Origin: an uncultured Rhizobiaceae bacterium | GTDB taxonomy: Bacteria > Pseudomonadota > Alphaproteobacteria > Rhizobiales > Rhizobiaceae | DNA length: 64,000 bases | Assembly (NCBI GenBank): GCA_958296345.1 | Contig: CATQIJ010000010.1 | Location: 1-64,000, forward strand | Reading direction: 5' to 3' | Shown: piece by piece, positions 19,002 to 29,143 of the stretch | Layout of the letters: the number at the start of each line of letters is the position of its first letter | Position numbering within the stretch: the first letter of the stretch is position 1 | Position numbers and translations under genes: made by a program | Notes under the pieces: generated by a model | Seen by the model: only the letters and a program-made list of their open reading frames with translations | Told to the model about the DNA's origin: nothing | Database searches by the model: none

Positions 19002-19747
19002 GTGAGAAACCAGCAATCAGAGACAGCGTGAACCCTAATCACGAACATGCATATTTTTCAGCCTGGGAATTAAACGCTTATTATGGCGAGAGCTTTATTG
19101 TTCAGGGCGTAAGCATGAAAATCCAGGAGGGCGAAATTTTAGCGCTTCTTGGCCGTAATGGTGCAGGTAAAACTTCTACACTGAGAGCAATTGCAAGACT
19201 TGATGATCCTGCGTTGACACATGGTGAAATTTGGCTTGATCATAAACCATTGCATACCATGAAAAGCTATGAAGCTGCACAGTCTGGTGTTGGACTTGTT
19301 CCTGAAGATCGTAGAATTATTCAAGGTTTATCAGTTGAAGAAAATCTCAAACTTGCGCAGATTGCTGAACCAATTGGTTGGTCGCTAGAGCGAATTACGA
19401 TCTTTTCCCAAGATTGGGTGAGCGTCGCAAACAAGAGGAACTACTCTTTCTGGTGGTGAGCAGCAGATGCTAGCAATCGGTCGAGCACTTTCACGCGATA
19501 TTAAATTGCTTTTGCTTGATGAGCCTTACGAAGGTCTTGCACCTGTAATTGTTCAAGAAATTGAAAAGACTCTTCAACTTATTCGCGAAGAGGTATGACA
19601 ACTATTATTGTTGAGCAGAATGCCGTTGCAGCACTTAACCTTGCTGACCGCGCAGTTATTCTAGATACAGGCCAAGTCGTCTACGATGGCAGCGCAAAAG
19701 AAGTTCTTGATAATGAAGGTCTAAGACATGAGTATCTTGCTATTTAA
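18998..19747 (+). pseudogene. HAAT ABC ATPase, LivF type, frameshifted
   Basis: Codons from 18998 to about 19380 read as a LivF ATPase with an extended N-terminus ('MSEKPAIRDSVNPNHEHAYF') and Walker A GRNGAGKT. A frame change near 19390 disrupts the segment before the signature, but '[49 protein letters not shown]' and the C-terminus 'GLRHEYLAI' (TAA 19745-19747) are clear further on. Another single-base shift lies near 19592. It is the last gene of the HAAT operon and is followed by a good terminator. With LivG it would energise import of amino acids or related amides. Confidence 0.78.
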
Positions 19748-19776
19748 AAGCAGATGCAAAATGATGAATTTAAAAG

Positions 19777-19807
19777 CCCTTTCCCATCCGTGTGAGAGGG
19801 TTTTTTG
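19777..19807 (+). terminator. intrinsic terminator of the HAAT operon
   Basis: CCCTTTC (19778-19784) pairs with GAGAGGG (19794-19800), including one G-T pair, and is followed directly by TTTTTTG. It stands 30 bases past the livF stop and ends the binding protein-livHMGF unit. Confidence 0.75.
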
Positions 19808-19887
19808 TTTTAAGAGGCATATTCTAGATTGTAACGTAACCTTAAAATTAACGTGAACTTATTGGTCATTAGACAAACATCTACTGT

Positions 19888-20432
19888 ATGGATTCTATTA
19901 GATCTGAAACCTGTAACTGTAAAATGATAAAGCTATTTAAACTGAGACCTGCTCTCCTAAAGAATATATATTCTAGTATTATTTTGTTTGCACTTGTTTT
20001 TGCACCTGCGGCTAGTGCCGAGGAAGTCGATCTTGAACTGGTCATCGCAATGGATGCTTCTGGTAGCATCAGTGAGCAAGATATAGGTTGCAACTAGAAG
20101 GCACCGCAAATGCGTTTAGAGACCTAGAAATTATTGAAGCAAATTCAGGCTGGCCCTCTTGGTAAAATCACCGTTGCATTAATGTTGTGGTCAGATGCTT
20201 CTAACCCTAAAGAAAAAAGCATTGGTATATTCTAAGTACTAAGGATGATATCTATCAATTTGCAAACTATATTGAAAAATTCCAAGTGAATGAAGACGAT
20301 ACGCTTGATGTGGGTGGCGGCGGAGGCACTGGAATTGGTTCAGGTACACAAGAAGCACTGGCAATGATCGCTACCAATGGTCATCAGGGACTTAGGAAAG
20401 TTGTAGATGTTTCTGGTGATGGGAGTAGAAAT
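19888..20432 (+). pseudogene. DUF1194 (von Willebrand-type) protein, frameshifted and truncated at its 3' end
   Basis: A signal peptide ('IILFALVFAPAASAEE') is followed by 'VDLELVIAMDASGSIS', the start of a DUF1194 VWA-like domain with a MIDAS-type DxSGS motif. Further pieces follow in other frames: 'LEGTANAFRD', 'GPLGKITVALMLWSDASNPKEKS', 'YQFANYIEKFQVNEDDTLDVGGGGGTGIGSGTQEALAMIATN' and 'GLRKVVDVSGDGSRN'. The last corresponds to the 'VIDVSGDG' block, after which normal family members continue for some 60-80 residues. Here the sequence instead runs into the antisense of a DUF4173 gene. The start could also be ATG 19924. The function of the family is unknown. Confidence 0.7.
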
Positions 20433-21755
20433 TGCATTTGGCCCAAGTTTTAACGATGTAATTAATATCAAGCCTTTTACTTAAATTTTGCTCAGCAGTC
20501 TTTAAATTATAGTCAGCTATGAGATAAGGAAGATTAGCAAAGCTAGTTAGATATAAAATTATTGCAGCTGATATGAGATTAGATTTTATTAGCCAGACAT
20601 TAGAGTGTCCTTTAAAAAGGCGTATAATTATGAGCGCCAGTCCAACGACAACAAGCGCAAGCCAAATCAAGACTGCTAGACGCAGATACGTTAATGCAAA
20701 TGCTTCAACATAAAGCTCCATACGCATTACATTAGACAGAACTAAGATTATATTTTGAATTACCACGCTAATAGTAATCCATGACACGAGGAGATTTTTC
20801 GTGCCTCTTCTTTGAACTGGTAACAATAAAATAAAACTAGCAGCCACAGTGTGGTTAAAATTAAAATATAAGTTCCATTGTGACATATTGTGAAAAGGTA
20901 ACGCCGTTGGGTAGTGTTTTACCAATCCATAAATAATGAAAGTCTAATAAAGTTTGAGTTGCAAAAAGGCCATTAAATAATATGAGCGAGCGAAATACGG
21001 TCGCTTCATTTAGTAAGCCCTTTTTAGACAGCGTTTGCGTTGAGGTTTTTCCATTACTTTGCAAAGTATAGGGTAGATAAGTTGTCAATTTTTGAAAGAA
21101 GGCTTTAAAAATGACCAGCTAAGGGTAGCAATCAATGTCCAAAAGATTATTCGTTCAAGGTTTAGTAATGAGATTAAAAAGCTTAAATCTAAATCATAAA
21201 TCCAATTGCTAATTAGTGGGTTAGCAATAGCAAACAGTACCAAAAAGCCGCTAGTCATCAAGATCGGCAATAACCAATTATTCAACAATGATATATTTGT
21301 TCGCCTTGTTCTTATTCGCTTTCTCACAGACATCAATCGTATTATGTCGGCTAGAAATTTGTAGGGCAGCCTGAATATAAATAGCAACCCAAGGCTGAAT
21401 TTTTCTAATAGTGATTTGCTACTATAGTTGGTTTGATTAAACGTGAAGTTGATTAGTCCAATGCAGCCAATGGTGAACGTCAGTAAGTTTAATTCTTCAA
21501 TCAGCGGAAGCCAGCTAACTACTAGTATTACGATGTTTAGTTTGCTGGCTGGTCTTACGAGGTAAGGTCTATTGCTCAGTACGACACAAGTAGCCAATGC
21601 GCAAAAGAACAAGTAATTGTTATGCCCAGTTCTTGGCCATAAAAAAGCCAGTCAGCAATAGCTATTAAACCAAATAGAAAAGCAAGCTTTCGATACCAAG
21701 AGTTCATGGATATCAAGTTCGCCTCAACAATTGAATTATTGTTAAGCACTTGCAT
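20431..21755 (-). pseudogene. DUF4173 membrane protein, frameshifted and cut at its C-terminus
   Basis: Read on the minus strand from ATG 21755, a multi-helix membrane protein of the DUF4173 (DUF4153-like) family runs through three frames. The frames read 'NSWYRKLAFLFGLIAIADWLFYGQ', then 'WLPLIEELNLLTFTIGCIGL' to 'FAIANPLISNWIYDLDLSFLISLLNLERIIFWTLIATLSW', then 'RMELYVEAFALTYLRLAVLIWLALVVVGLALIIIRLFKGHSNVWLI' and 'LPYLIADYNLK'. After a further one-base shift the hallmark 'LGPNAI' appears at 20431-20447, immediately at the junction with the DUF1194 gene. The normal tail beyond LGPNA is missing. Frame switches lie near 21612, 21070-21090 and 20880. The function of this family is not known. Confidence 0.72.
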
Positions 21756-22139
21756 GGCTGACTCGCTTTCTTGGTTTTTGTGGGGGGAGTGAGTTTATAC
21801 GGCGTGCACTTTAAAGAGCATTCTTCTAGCCACCAGCCAGTACGTTTGAGTCTTTTTAGGGATATTTGAGGTGTCATTTAGTTTGATAATTTTATCGGAT
21901 GTAGCTGTTTTCATTGCTTTAATATGAATTAGAGTTTCGCAATTCTTAAGCGTATGGAAATTATCTTTTCAGCAGGAATATGCATTTTATGTGCAGAGAA
22001 ACGCTCGCTTTTTCGAGAAATACGTAAGTATTCTTAGTGTTTGTGTTCTTAACCTCGTTTGTTAATATACCTACAATGAAAAATATGTGATTTCCAAAAC
22101 GATTAGTTTTGGCTGGGTAATTAAACGGAAGTTACAGAA
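21756..22139. other. intergenic stretch between divergent genes, no clear element
   Basis: About 380 AT-rich bases upstream of both the DUF4173 gene (minus) and the unknown gene at 22140 (plus), so it should hold promoters for both. Neither -35/-10 pair can be assigned confidently. No tRNA, riboswitch or long inverted repeat was found. Confidence 0.4.
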
Positions 22140-22577
22140 ATGAACGGTTTATCAATTCGACCTATAATACCGAATAACATTAGCAGTGCTCACGTTCAAG
22201 AAAATATAAGAGTTATTTTTAAAGAAGTTGATTCATTGAAATCAAATTCTAGTTTTTCTGGTAAAAGCCCAACTTACAGAACTGTGAGGCAATTTTCTAT
22301 TTATGAAGTATTTGTCCTTTTTTGGATTAAAAAAGTCAGCATTATTTAGATTGACTGAAACAGAATACTCGAAGCTTTTACCGAAGCTTATTGTGATCCA
22401 TTGTAATACTCAGCCAGCCCATAATGATGATGAGCCTGTTATTATTGAGGATAATTATTTATCTCTCATAACTACTTTAAAACATGGATTAGCAGTTCAA
22501 ATAATGAAACTTATGAAACAGCAATGTTGTCACTTATAATGCGGAAAATCGAATTTAAATCCGCGCTTACTCATTAA
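22140..22577 (+). pseudogene. unknown small protein, apparently one gene split by frameshifts
   Basis: Three consecutive segments in different frames seem to form one product of about 145 residues. 'MNGLSIRPIIPNNISSAHVQENIRV' and on runs to about 22310. 'FGLKKSALFRLTETEYSKLLPKLIVIHCNTQPAHNDDEPVIIEDNYLSLITTLKH' follows, then 'WISSSNNETYETAMLSLIMRKIEFKSALTH' to TAA 22575-22577. I do not recognise the family. It precedes the NarL-type regulator and the type III secretion-like genes in the same direction, so a role in that locus is possible. The joining of segments is inferred. Confidence 0.4.
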
Positions 22578-22713
22578 GATCAAACTTATTTAATACTGAT
22601 AATTTACCGTAAAAGCTTCTTGCCACAAAATTGGCATAAAACTTGAAGTGCTCATAACAAATAAAATCAGGTGTCTCGTTTTGGAACAAAGGCGAGCTGA
22701 AAGATGAGTAGTT

Positions 22714-23411
22714 ATGAGTGATAGAGTATTGATATTGTTCTTGTTGAAAATCATCCCAATTGTCCGTGAAGGACTAAGGGTTTCATTAGAGGCAAGTGGT
22801 GCTTATAAAGTAGTTGCTGAAGCGGAGGATGGTCCATCTGCTATTTTTGCATGTGAAAAACACCCTCATGATGTTATAATAATCATGCAGTATTGCCAGG
22901 CAGTGATGCATATCAAATTATTTCTGCAATTAAGAAGCGATCGAATAGTAAAATCATCGTTTCTGCTGTCGAGCAAGATGCTAACATCCTGCATGATCTC
23001 AAAAAATGTGGTGCTGAAGGGTTTCTGGGTAAAGAAGCTTCATCAAATGAATATATTGCTGCTAGTCGAGCTGTAAGCGAGGGGGGGTTGTATTTCTCAA
23101 AGAACATGGCAGATGCAATATTTCAAGTCGCGCAAGCAACCAGCGATAAAAGTAACGCTTATGGATTAACTGGACGAGAGTTGGAAGTACTCTCTATGCT
23201 ATCGAGTGGTTACTGTAATAAAGAAGTTGCCAATAAATATGAATTGTCCGTACGAACAGTTGAGGCACATCGGTTAAATATCCGCCGTAAAACCCAATCG
23301 AACACGTTAAGTGATCTTGTTAGAATATCTAGATCTCTTGGCCTTGCAAATATGGCAGGAAATTTAATTGCAAGAAACTCATCAGATACATACGATGGGC
23401 GTGCTTCATGA
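22714..23411 (+). pseudogene. NarL/LuxR-family response regulator, frameshifted in its receiver domain
   Basis: The C-terminal 170 codons (22893-23411) are intact: the end of the receiver ('PGSDAYQIISAIKKRSNSKIIV', 'LKKCGAEGFLGKEAS') and a LuxR helix-turn-helix with 'YGLTGRELEVLSMLSSGYCNKEVANKYELSVRTVEAHRLNIRRKTQ'. The start has shifted frames: 'VLVENHP' and 'IVREGLRVSLEASGAYKVVAEAEDGPSAI' belong together only after one-base corrections near 22735-22760. A further shift lies at about 22888, exactly where the phosphoacceptor Asp should be. The usual acidic pair before HP reads Glu-Asn, so the receiver may be atypical, but the damage prevents a firm statement. The stop overlaps the next gene's ATG, indicating an operon. 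Confidence 0.75.
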
Positions 23412-24022
23412 TGGCTCAAGTAAAGAGAAACATCTTAATTACAGCTTCAATTTTCTGTCTTTCTATTTCTGCAAATACAACGCCAGTTTTTGCAGCAAAT
23501 AATTTTGAAGTTGGTCTTTTAAAATCTAATCAGTCATTTAGATCGAATTTTAGTTCTCAGCCAAACTTGGACAAGGGCGAAGTTTCAATGCCTGTTCAGG
23601 TGTCTATCATTTATATAGTCAAACAAAAGCTACCTGACTTTTTGTTACAATTAGCATCTAGAAATAGTGTGGAGCTAACTCTTTCAGAAAAAGTTACAGG
23701 TGATCTGGCTAAAATATCATTGCCTATGCAATTAGAGCTTATCTTGCCCGAGTTGTCTAAATCTTACGGCTTAGAGTGGCACATGCAAGGAAAGCATTTG
23801 TTTGTTTCAAATAGCTTAGAAAACGCCAACCGTATAATTACGCTGGAAGATATGAACTTTCTGCAACTTAAAACTGCGATTGAAAACGCAGATTTAAACT
23901 CTGGTACAAATAAAATGTCTTTTGCTGAAGAAAAAAATAGTGTGACCTTAATTGGGTTCAACGCAATACATCTCAAAGATAGAAACAATCGTGAGAGAAC
24001 ACCAAAATATGGCAAAAAATAA
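23408..24022 (+). CDS. type III secretin N0-N1-only protein (RhcC1/NolW-like)
   Basis: A 204-residue exported protein with a signal peptide (cleavage near 'VFA-ANN'). Residues about 68-120 form a secretin/TonB short (STN, N0) domain: 'LPDFLLQLASRNSVELTLSEKVTGDLAKISLPMQLELILPELSKSYGLEWHMQGKHLFVSN'. These are followed by an N1-like domain, 'ANRIITLEDMNFLQLKTAIENADL..NKMSFAEEKNSVTLIGF', the order seen in type III secretins. There is no pore-forming secretin domain. Rhizobial type III systems do split the secretin into rhcC1 (nolW) and rhcC2, so this resembles the first part. It overlaps the regulator stop by four bases and is followed by a SctD-like gene. No rhcC2 is in the window. Confidence 0.65.
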   Translation: MMAQVKRNILITASIFCLSISANTTPVFAANNFEVGLLKSNQSFRSNFSSQPNLDKGEVSMPVQVSIIYIVKQKLPDFLLQLASRNSVELTLSEKVTGDLAKISLPMQLELILPELSKSYGLEWHMQGKHLFVSNSLENANRIITLEDMNFLQLKTAIENADLNSGTNKMSFAEEKNSVTLIGFNAIHLKDRNNRERTPKYGKK

Positions 24023-24036
24023 CTAGGAAGAATGTG

Positions 24037-24672
24037 ATGAAACCGCATAATTTAATCAGTGCTGAGGGTAATGGGCATCTTGATAATCAGTACAAATTAG
24101 ACCTTGTTGCGAAAAACGAAGATGGCTCATTGATTGGAAAAGTGCTCACCAGCATAGCTGTAGCAGTCGTTATCTTCTCATTTTTTGCAATGACGCCTTA
24201 CTTTAGAAGCTTGTTTCACACCATGAAAACTGAGACAGTTATTAGCCAACCCACGCAGCCAAAGCTAAGTCCAACGACACATCTTGATGCCTATCTATGG
24301 ACCGCAAAACTTAAGCTTGAAGATTTAAAACTCAATCACCGCCTGGCAATTAGCTTAACTGATGCTGGTTCGTTAAAAGTTGGTGGTAGTATCTCAAAGC
24401 AAGAAGCAACTGCGTGGAATAATTTTCAAAAATGGTATGAAAACAAAGACGGGTTTCCCAAATTTGTTCATGCAGTAGATGTAACTGCAACATCAGGTGA
24501 TATCCCAGAATTAAAGTCAGTTTGGTTTGACGCAAGCCCTACAGCTTATTTCACTGATGGTCGCGTTGGAAATATTGGCACAGTTCTTAATGACGGGTGG
24601 AAAATTGTTAGTATTGAAGCATGGGCTGTGTTCGTAGAGCGTAACGGCACAACCATTACACTGAGTTATTAA
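24037..24672 (+). CDS. SctD-like inner-membrane ring protein, short form
   Basis: A 211-residue single-pass protein. It has a short cytoplasmic N-terminus, a transmembrane helix at about 35-55 and a periplasmic part. The C-terminal segment 'ELKSVWFDASPTAYFTDGRVGNIGTVLNDGWKIVSIEAWAVFVERNGTTITLSY' matches the last periplasmic domain of SctD/YscD-type ring proteins, and the region before it (about 95-150) resembles a BON-like ring-building domain. The cytoplasmic FHA domain usual in SctD is missing, so it is shorter than the family norm. ATG 24037 with AGGAAG is preferred to GTG 24034. It follows the secretin-like gene by 14 bases and ends beside tRNA-Leu. Confidence 0.6.
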   Translation: MKPHNLISAEGNGHLDNQYKLDLVAKNEDGSLIGKVLTSIAVAVVIFSFFAMTPYFRSLFHTMKTETVISQPTQPKLSPTTHLDAYLWTAKLKLEDLKLNHRLAISLTDAGSLKVGGSISKQEATAWNNFQKWYENKDGFPKFVHAVDVTATSGDIPELKSVWFDASPTAYFTDGRVGNIGTVLNDGWKIVSIEAWAVFVERNGTTITLSY

Positions 24673-24693
24673 ACATTCATATTTTAAGAAGAA

Positions 24694-24778
<85 letters not shown>

Positions 24779-25054
24779 TGGTTTGGAGCTGTTTATTACA
24801 ACAGCTTGGTGAGGGCGTTATAGGGGGCTTCTGCAATAAATCCAAGCGAAAAAATCACCTTTTCAATGAATTTTGCAACTTTTTTTAAAATAGTAAAAAC
24901 AGCAAGTATTTGCATAAATAATAAACGTATCGCCTAAAAATTAAGCAGAATTACTGATTCAGCTAATTGTACAAGCAGAATAGTTCTGCATACGTATTGA
25001 TGTGTCATGAAAAATGCTTGTTGAAGTGTAATTATCATTGCACAAAACCTATAA

Positions 25055-25414
<360 letters not shown>

Positions 25415-25479
25415 CATAAACAATAATCAAACTGCAGGTGCGCCTGCAATTCAAGGGTAAGCTTAGAAAGGCAATTGAC

Positions 25480-26889
25480 ATGAGTTCAGCCAGTGAAATT
25501 ATTAAACGTATCAAGGATGAGGACATCAAGTATCTTGACGTTCGCTTCACTGATCCAAAAGGTAAAATGCAACACGTAACGATGGACTGTGATCTTGTCG
25601 ATGAAGACATGTTTGCTGATGGTGTTATGTTTGACGGTTCATCAATTGAAGGTTGGAAAGCGATTGATGAGTCAGACATGTGTCTTATTCTTGACCCATC
25701 GTCAGCTCATATGGATCCGTTCTTTGCGCAATCTACTATGGCCATTTTCTGTGATGTTGTTGATCCAGTTACTGGTGAACCATATAATCGTGACCCACGT
25801 GGTACTGCAAAAAAAGCAGAAGCTTATCTTAAGTCAACAGGTATAGGTGATACATGTTTCATCGGCCCAGAAGCTGAGTTCTTTGTATTTGATGATGTAC
25901 GTTTTTCATCTGACCCATATAACACTGGCTTTAAACTAGATTGTTCTGAACTTCCTTCAAATATGGATTCAGAATATGAAAGTGGCAACATGGGTCACCG
26001 CCCACGTACAAAAGGTGGGTACTTCCCAGTTCCTCCAATCGATTCAGGCCAAGATTACCGTGGCGAAATGCTTTCAGTAATCAAAGAAATGGGCGTCACA
26101 GTTGAAAAGCATCACCACGAAGTAGCGGCTGCTCAGCACGAACTAGGCATTATGTTTGATTCTCTTTCAACTAATGCTGACAAAATGCAGATCTATAAGT
26201 ATGCGGTACACCAAGTAGCTCACGCATATGGTAAGACTGCAACGTTCATGCCTAAGCCAGTATTCGGTGATAACGGCACTGGCATGCACGTTCACCTTTC
26301 CATTTGGAAAGATGGCAAACCAACATTTGCTGGTAATGAATATGCAGGTCTTTCAGAAAGCTGCCTACACTTCATTGGTGGTATCATCAAACATGCTAAA
26401 GCATTGAACGCTTTTTCTAACCCATCAACGAACTCATACAAACGTTTGGTGCCAGGTTATGAAGCACCAGTTCTTCTTGCTTATTCAGCACGAAACAGAT
26501 CAGCTTCTTGCCGTATTCCTTTTGGTAATTCACCAAAATCTAAGCGTGTTGAAGTTCGTTTCCCTGATCCAATGGCAAATCCTTACCTTTGTTTTGCTTC
26601 ATTGATGATGGCTGGCCTTGATGGCATTAAGAACAAAATCAACCCAGGTGAAGCAATGGATAAAGATCTTTACGATCTTCCGCCAAGTCAGTTGAAGCGT
26701 ATTCCAACAGTTTGTGGTTCATTGCGCGAAGCTCTTGATAGTCTTGCAAAAGATCACAAGTTTCTTCTTGAAGGTGGTGTTTTTGATAAAGATCAAATCG
26801 ACGCGTACATTGCACTAAAAATGGAAGAAGTTATGCGCTATGAAATGACGCCTCATCCAGTTGAGTTTGATATGTACTATTCTACGTAA
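25480..26889 (+). CDS. glnA: type I glutamine synthetase
   Basis: A 469-residue GSI-beta enzyme that makes glutamine from glutamate, ammonia and ATP. The N-terminal beta-grasp ('[19 protein letters not shown]') and catalytic domain motifs are complete: '[13 protein letters not shown]', '[13 protein letters not shown]', '[17 protein letters not shown]' and '[17 protein letters not shown]'. The adenylylation loop reads 'KDLYDLPP'. The start is taken at ATG 25480 after GAAAGG; an in-frame start 14 codons earlier (25438) has no support from the family N-terminus. It follows glnB, which regulates its adenylylation, and is closed by a strong terminator. Confidence 0.97.
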   Translation: MSSASEIIKRIKDEDIKYLDVRFTDPKGKMQHVTMDCDLVDEDMFADGVMFDGSSIEGWKAIDESDMCLILDPSSAHMDPFFAQSTMAIFCDVVDPVTGEPYNRDPRGTAKKAEAYLKSTGIGDTCFIGPEAEFFVFDDVRFSSDPYNTGFKLDCSELPSNMDSEYESGNMGHRPRTKGGYFPVPPIDSGQDYRGEMLSVIKEMGVTVEKHHHEVAAAQHELGIMFDSLSTNADKMQIYKYAVHQVAHAYGKTATFMPKPVFGDNGTGMHVHLSIWKDGKPTFAGNEYAGLSESCLHFIGGIIKHAKALNAFSNPSTNSYKRLVPGYEAPVLLAYSARNRSASCRIPFGNSPKSKRVEVRFPDPMANPYLCFASLMMAGLDGIKNKINPGEAMDKDLYDLPPSQLKRIPTVCGSLREALDSLAKDHKFLLEGGVFDKDQIDAYIALKMEEVMRYEMTPHPVEFDMYYST

Positions 26890-26914
26890 GATATCTTACT
26901 TTCGCTCAAGTTTT

Positions 26915-26944
26915 AACCTCGGCATTATGTGTCGGGGTTTTTTG
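26915..26944 (+). terminator. intrinsic terminator of glnBA
   Basis: AACCTCGGCA (26915-26924) pairs with TGTCGGGGTT (26930-26939), with two G-T pairs and a 5-base loop, and is followed by a run of T to 26944. It lies 26 bases past the glnA stop. Confidence 0.85.
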
Positions 26945-27000
26945 TTGCAAACTTACAAAGAAGAAAGTTAGATGAGTACTCTACGCTTCAGGAGAGTAAA

Positions 27001-28251
27001 TTGTCTGATAGTTTTAAAACAGCCATCGTTATTGGGGCAGGTATAGTCGGAGTGTCAACAGCCATTTGGCTTCAACGTTCAGGTTGCAAAGTAACTTTAA
27101 TTGATCGAGAAGGTGTAGCTGCTGGAACCTCATATGGTAATGCTGGCTTACTTGCATGTTCAGCTATTATCCCAGTTACAACACCCGATTTAATTTTCAA
27201 AATTCCGGAGATGTTGTTTGACCCCAACCAGCCTTTATTCATGCGGTGGTCATATTTTCCAAGAATAATATCTTGGCTTTTTAAGTTTTTAAGCAAAGCA
27301 AACTTAAAAGACATGAACCAAATTACGGCTGACTTACATCGCTTAATGTATGATAGTGTTGACCAGCACAAACAATTGGCAAATGGAACTGGTGCAGAAG
27401 ATTATATAAAATCAAATCAATATATTCACGGCTATAAAGATAAAGAAGCGTTTAGCAAAGACAAATTAAGTTGGGAAGCGAGGCGTAAAGTTGGGCTGCC
27501 CGATGATGAATTAGATGGGGATGCATTAGCCAAACATGATCCGTCGTTAGAAGGTAAATTTGGCTTTGCAGTCAGAAGTCATTCTGATGGCCATGTTACT
27601 GATCCAGGTGAATATATAAAAGCTCTTGCATCGCACTTTGAAGATGAAGGTGGCAAAATTTTTATTGAAGAAGTAGAAGACATTCCAGTAAAAAATGGTC
27701 GCGCAATTGGCGTTAAAACAACCCGTGGACAATTGATTGAAGCTTCTCATGTTATAATTGCATCAGGTGCTTGGTCGGGAAAACTTGCAAAGAAGTTGGG
27801 GCTAAATGTTCCCCTTGAAACGGAGCGCGGATATCACCTAGAATTTGTAAATCCTAATATTGAACTGAAATCTCCAGTCATGGTATCAGCTGGTAAATTT
27901 GGTATGAACTCAATGAATGGTCGTTTACGTTGTGCGGGAATTGTAGAATTAGGCGGCCTTGATGCACCGCCAAGTAGAGCGCCTTTTGAGTTACTTAAAC
28001 GTCAAGTGCTAACGCTTTTTCCAGAGCTCAAATATGATGAAATACGAGAATGGATGGGTCATCGTCCTTCAACACCAGATTCATTGCCCCTTATAGGCGC
28101 GTTTGAAGATATCCCTAATGTGTGGGCAGGATTTGGTCATCAGCATTTAGGGCTTACAGGTGGGCCAAAAACAGGTCGATGGCTTGCTCAATTAATTTCT
28201 GGTGAGAAGTTAAACGAAGACCTGTCGGCATATAAGCCAAATAGATTTTAA
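27001..28251 (+). CDS. FAD-dependent D-amino-acid dehydrogenase-like oxidoreductase (DadA family)
   Basis: A 416-residue DAO-type flavoprotein. The dinucleotide-binding motif 'AIVIGAGIVGVSTAIWLQRSG' is at the N-terminus. The family-typical 'GTSYGNAGLLA', 'DGHVTDPGEYIKAL', and C-terminal 'WMGHRPSTPDSLPLIG' and 'NVWAGFGHQHLGLTGGPKTGRWLAQLI' are present. The start is TTG 27001 with AGGAGAG seven bases before; the longer frame from GTG 26929 would begin inside the glnA terminator and is rejected. DadA-like enzymes oxidise D-amino acids or related secondary amines and pass electrons to quinones. The TIGR03084-family gene follows nine bases later, so the two are probably one operon. Confidence 0.88.
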   Translation: MSDSFKTAIVIGAGIVGVSTAIWLQRSGCKVTLIDREGVAAGTSYGNAGLLACSAIIPVTTPDLIFKIPEMLFDPNQPLFMRWSYFPRIISWLFKFLSKANLKDMNQITADLHRLMYDSVDQHKQLANGTGAEDYIKSNQYIHGYKDKEAFSKDKLSWEARRKVGLPDDELDGDALAKHDPSLEGKFGFAVRSHSDGHVTDPGEYIKALASHFEDEGGKIFIEEVEDIPVKNGRAIGVKTTRGQLIEASHVIIASGAWSGKLAKKLGLNVPLETERGYHLEFVNPNIELKSPVMVSAGKFGMNSMNGRLRCAGIVELGGLDAPPSRAPFELLKRQVLTLFPELKYDEIREWMGHRPSTPDSLPLIGAFEDIPNVWAGFGHQHLGLTGGPKTGRWLAQLISGEKLNEDLSAYKPNRF

Positions 28252-28260
28252 GGGTACGAG

Positions 28261-29055
28261 ATGCAACAAGCTTCAGATTTTTTAGAGGAAACAGAAATAC
28301 TTTTTGAGCTTATCAAAGACTTCACTGATAATGAATTTGAGCAAAAAACGTTTTTCAAGAATTGGACTATAAATGATATATTAGTTCATTTGCACTTTTG
28401 GAATATGAGCGCTTACTCTTCTCTTAATGAACCCGAGCAGTTTGATAAAATGATGAAACAGTTTTTATCTGCAGTACAAACTGGGAAATTACGTTCCTAT
28501 GAAAATAGTGTTGTTGTGCAGAGATGGCAGGCCATATTAAAATTATGGTATGGGCTTTCAAAAAAACTAGCGAATGATTTTTTAACGGTCGATCCAAAAT
28601 TGCGTGTAAAATGGGCAGGGCCAGATATGTCTGCACGAACTTGTATTAGCGCAAGGCAAATGGAAACCTGGGCGCACGGGCAAGCTATTTTTGATTTACT
28701 TGGTAAAGACAGATCAGAAAGTGATCGTATAAAGAATATTGTAGTGCTTGGCGTGAATGCATTTGGATGGAGCCATCAAGTACATCAACTTGATGTTCCG
28801 CAATCTATGCCATTGCTAAAATTAAAATCTCCATCAACAATCGAGTGGATATTTGGCGAGCCTACGAATGAAAACTTAATTGAGGGAGATGCAGTTGAGT
28901 TTAGTCAGGTAGTGGCCCAAACCAGAAATATTGCAGATACATCGTTGAGAGTGGTAGGTAATTCAGCAAGGGTCTGGATGGCAAACGCTCAGTGTTTTGC
29001 AGGCCCACCAGAAATGCCACCAGAGCGTGGCCTGCGAAAGAAGCTATCCAGATAA
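28261..29055 (+). CDS. TIGR03084 family protein (DinB/mycothiol-isomerase-like fold)
   Basis: A 264-residue protein. The N-terminus ('KDFTDNEFEQKTFFKNWTINDILVHLHFWN') matches the DinB-like/mycothiol-dependent maleylpyruvate isomerase N-terminal fold, whose members bind a metal through histidines; the helical region 'GPDMSARTCISARQMETWAHGQAIFDLLG' and the end 'AQCFAGPPEMPPERG' are the TIGR03084 signature. The biochemical role of this family is not established. It starts nine bases after the DadA-like gene and probably belongs to the same transcript. Confidence 0.8.
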   Translation: MQQASDFLEETEILFELIKDFTDNEFEQKTFFKNWTINDILVHLHFWNMSAYSSLNEPEQFDKMMKQFLSAVQTGKLRSYENSVVVQRWQAILKLWYGLSKKLANDFLTVDPKLRVKWAGPDMSARTCISARQMETWAHGQAIFDLLGKDRSESDRIKNIVVLGVNAFGWSHQVHQLDVPQSMPLLKLKSPSTIEWIFGEPTNENLIEGDAVEFSQVVAQTRNIADTSLRVVGNSARVWMANAQCFAGPPEMPPERGLRKKLSR

Positions 29056-29143
29056 TAATACAGTTATTTGCGTTTCAATCATGCAACTTCCACAATAAAC
29101 TAAACATTCAATTAGTTTAATCATTTAAGTTAAAGGATCAAAC

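Noticed and set aside
26929-27000. GTG 26929 as the start of the DadA-like gene
   Set aside because: It lies within the glnA terminator hairpin; TTG 27001 with AGGAGAG and the dinucleotide-binding fold directly following is better.
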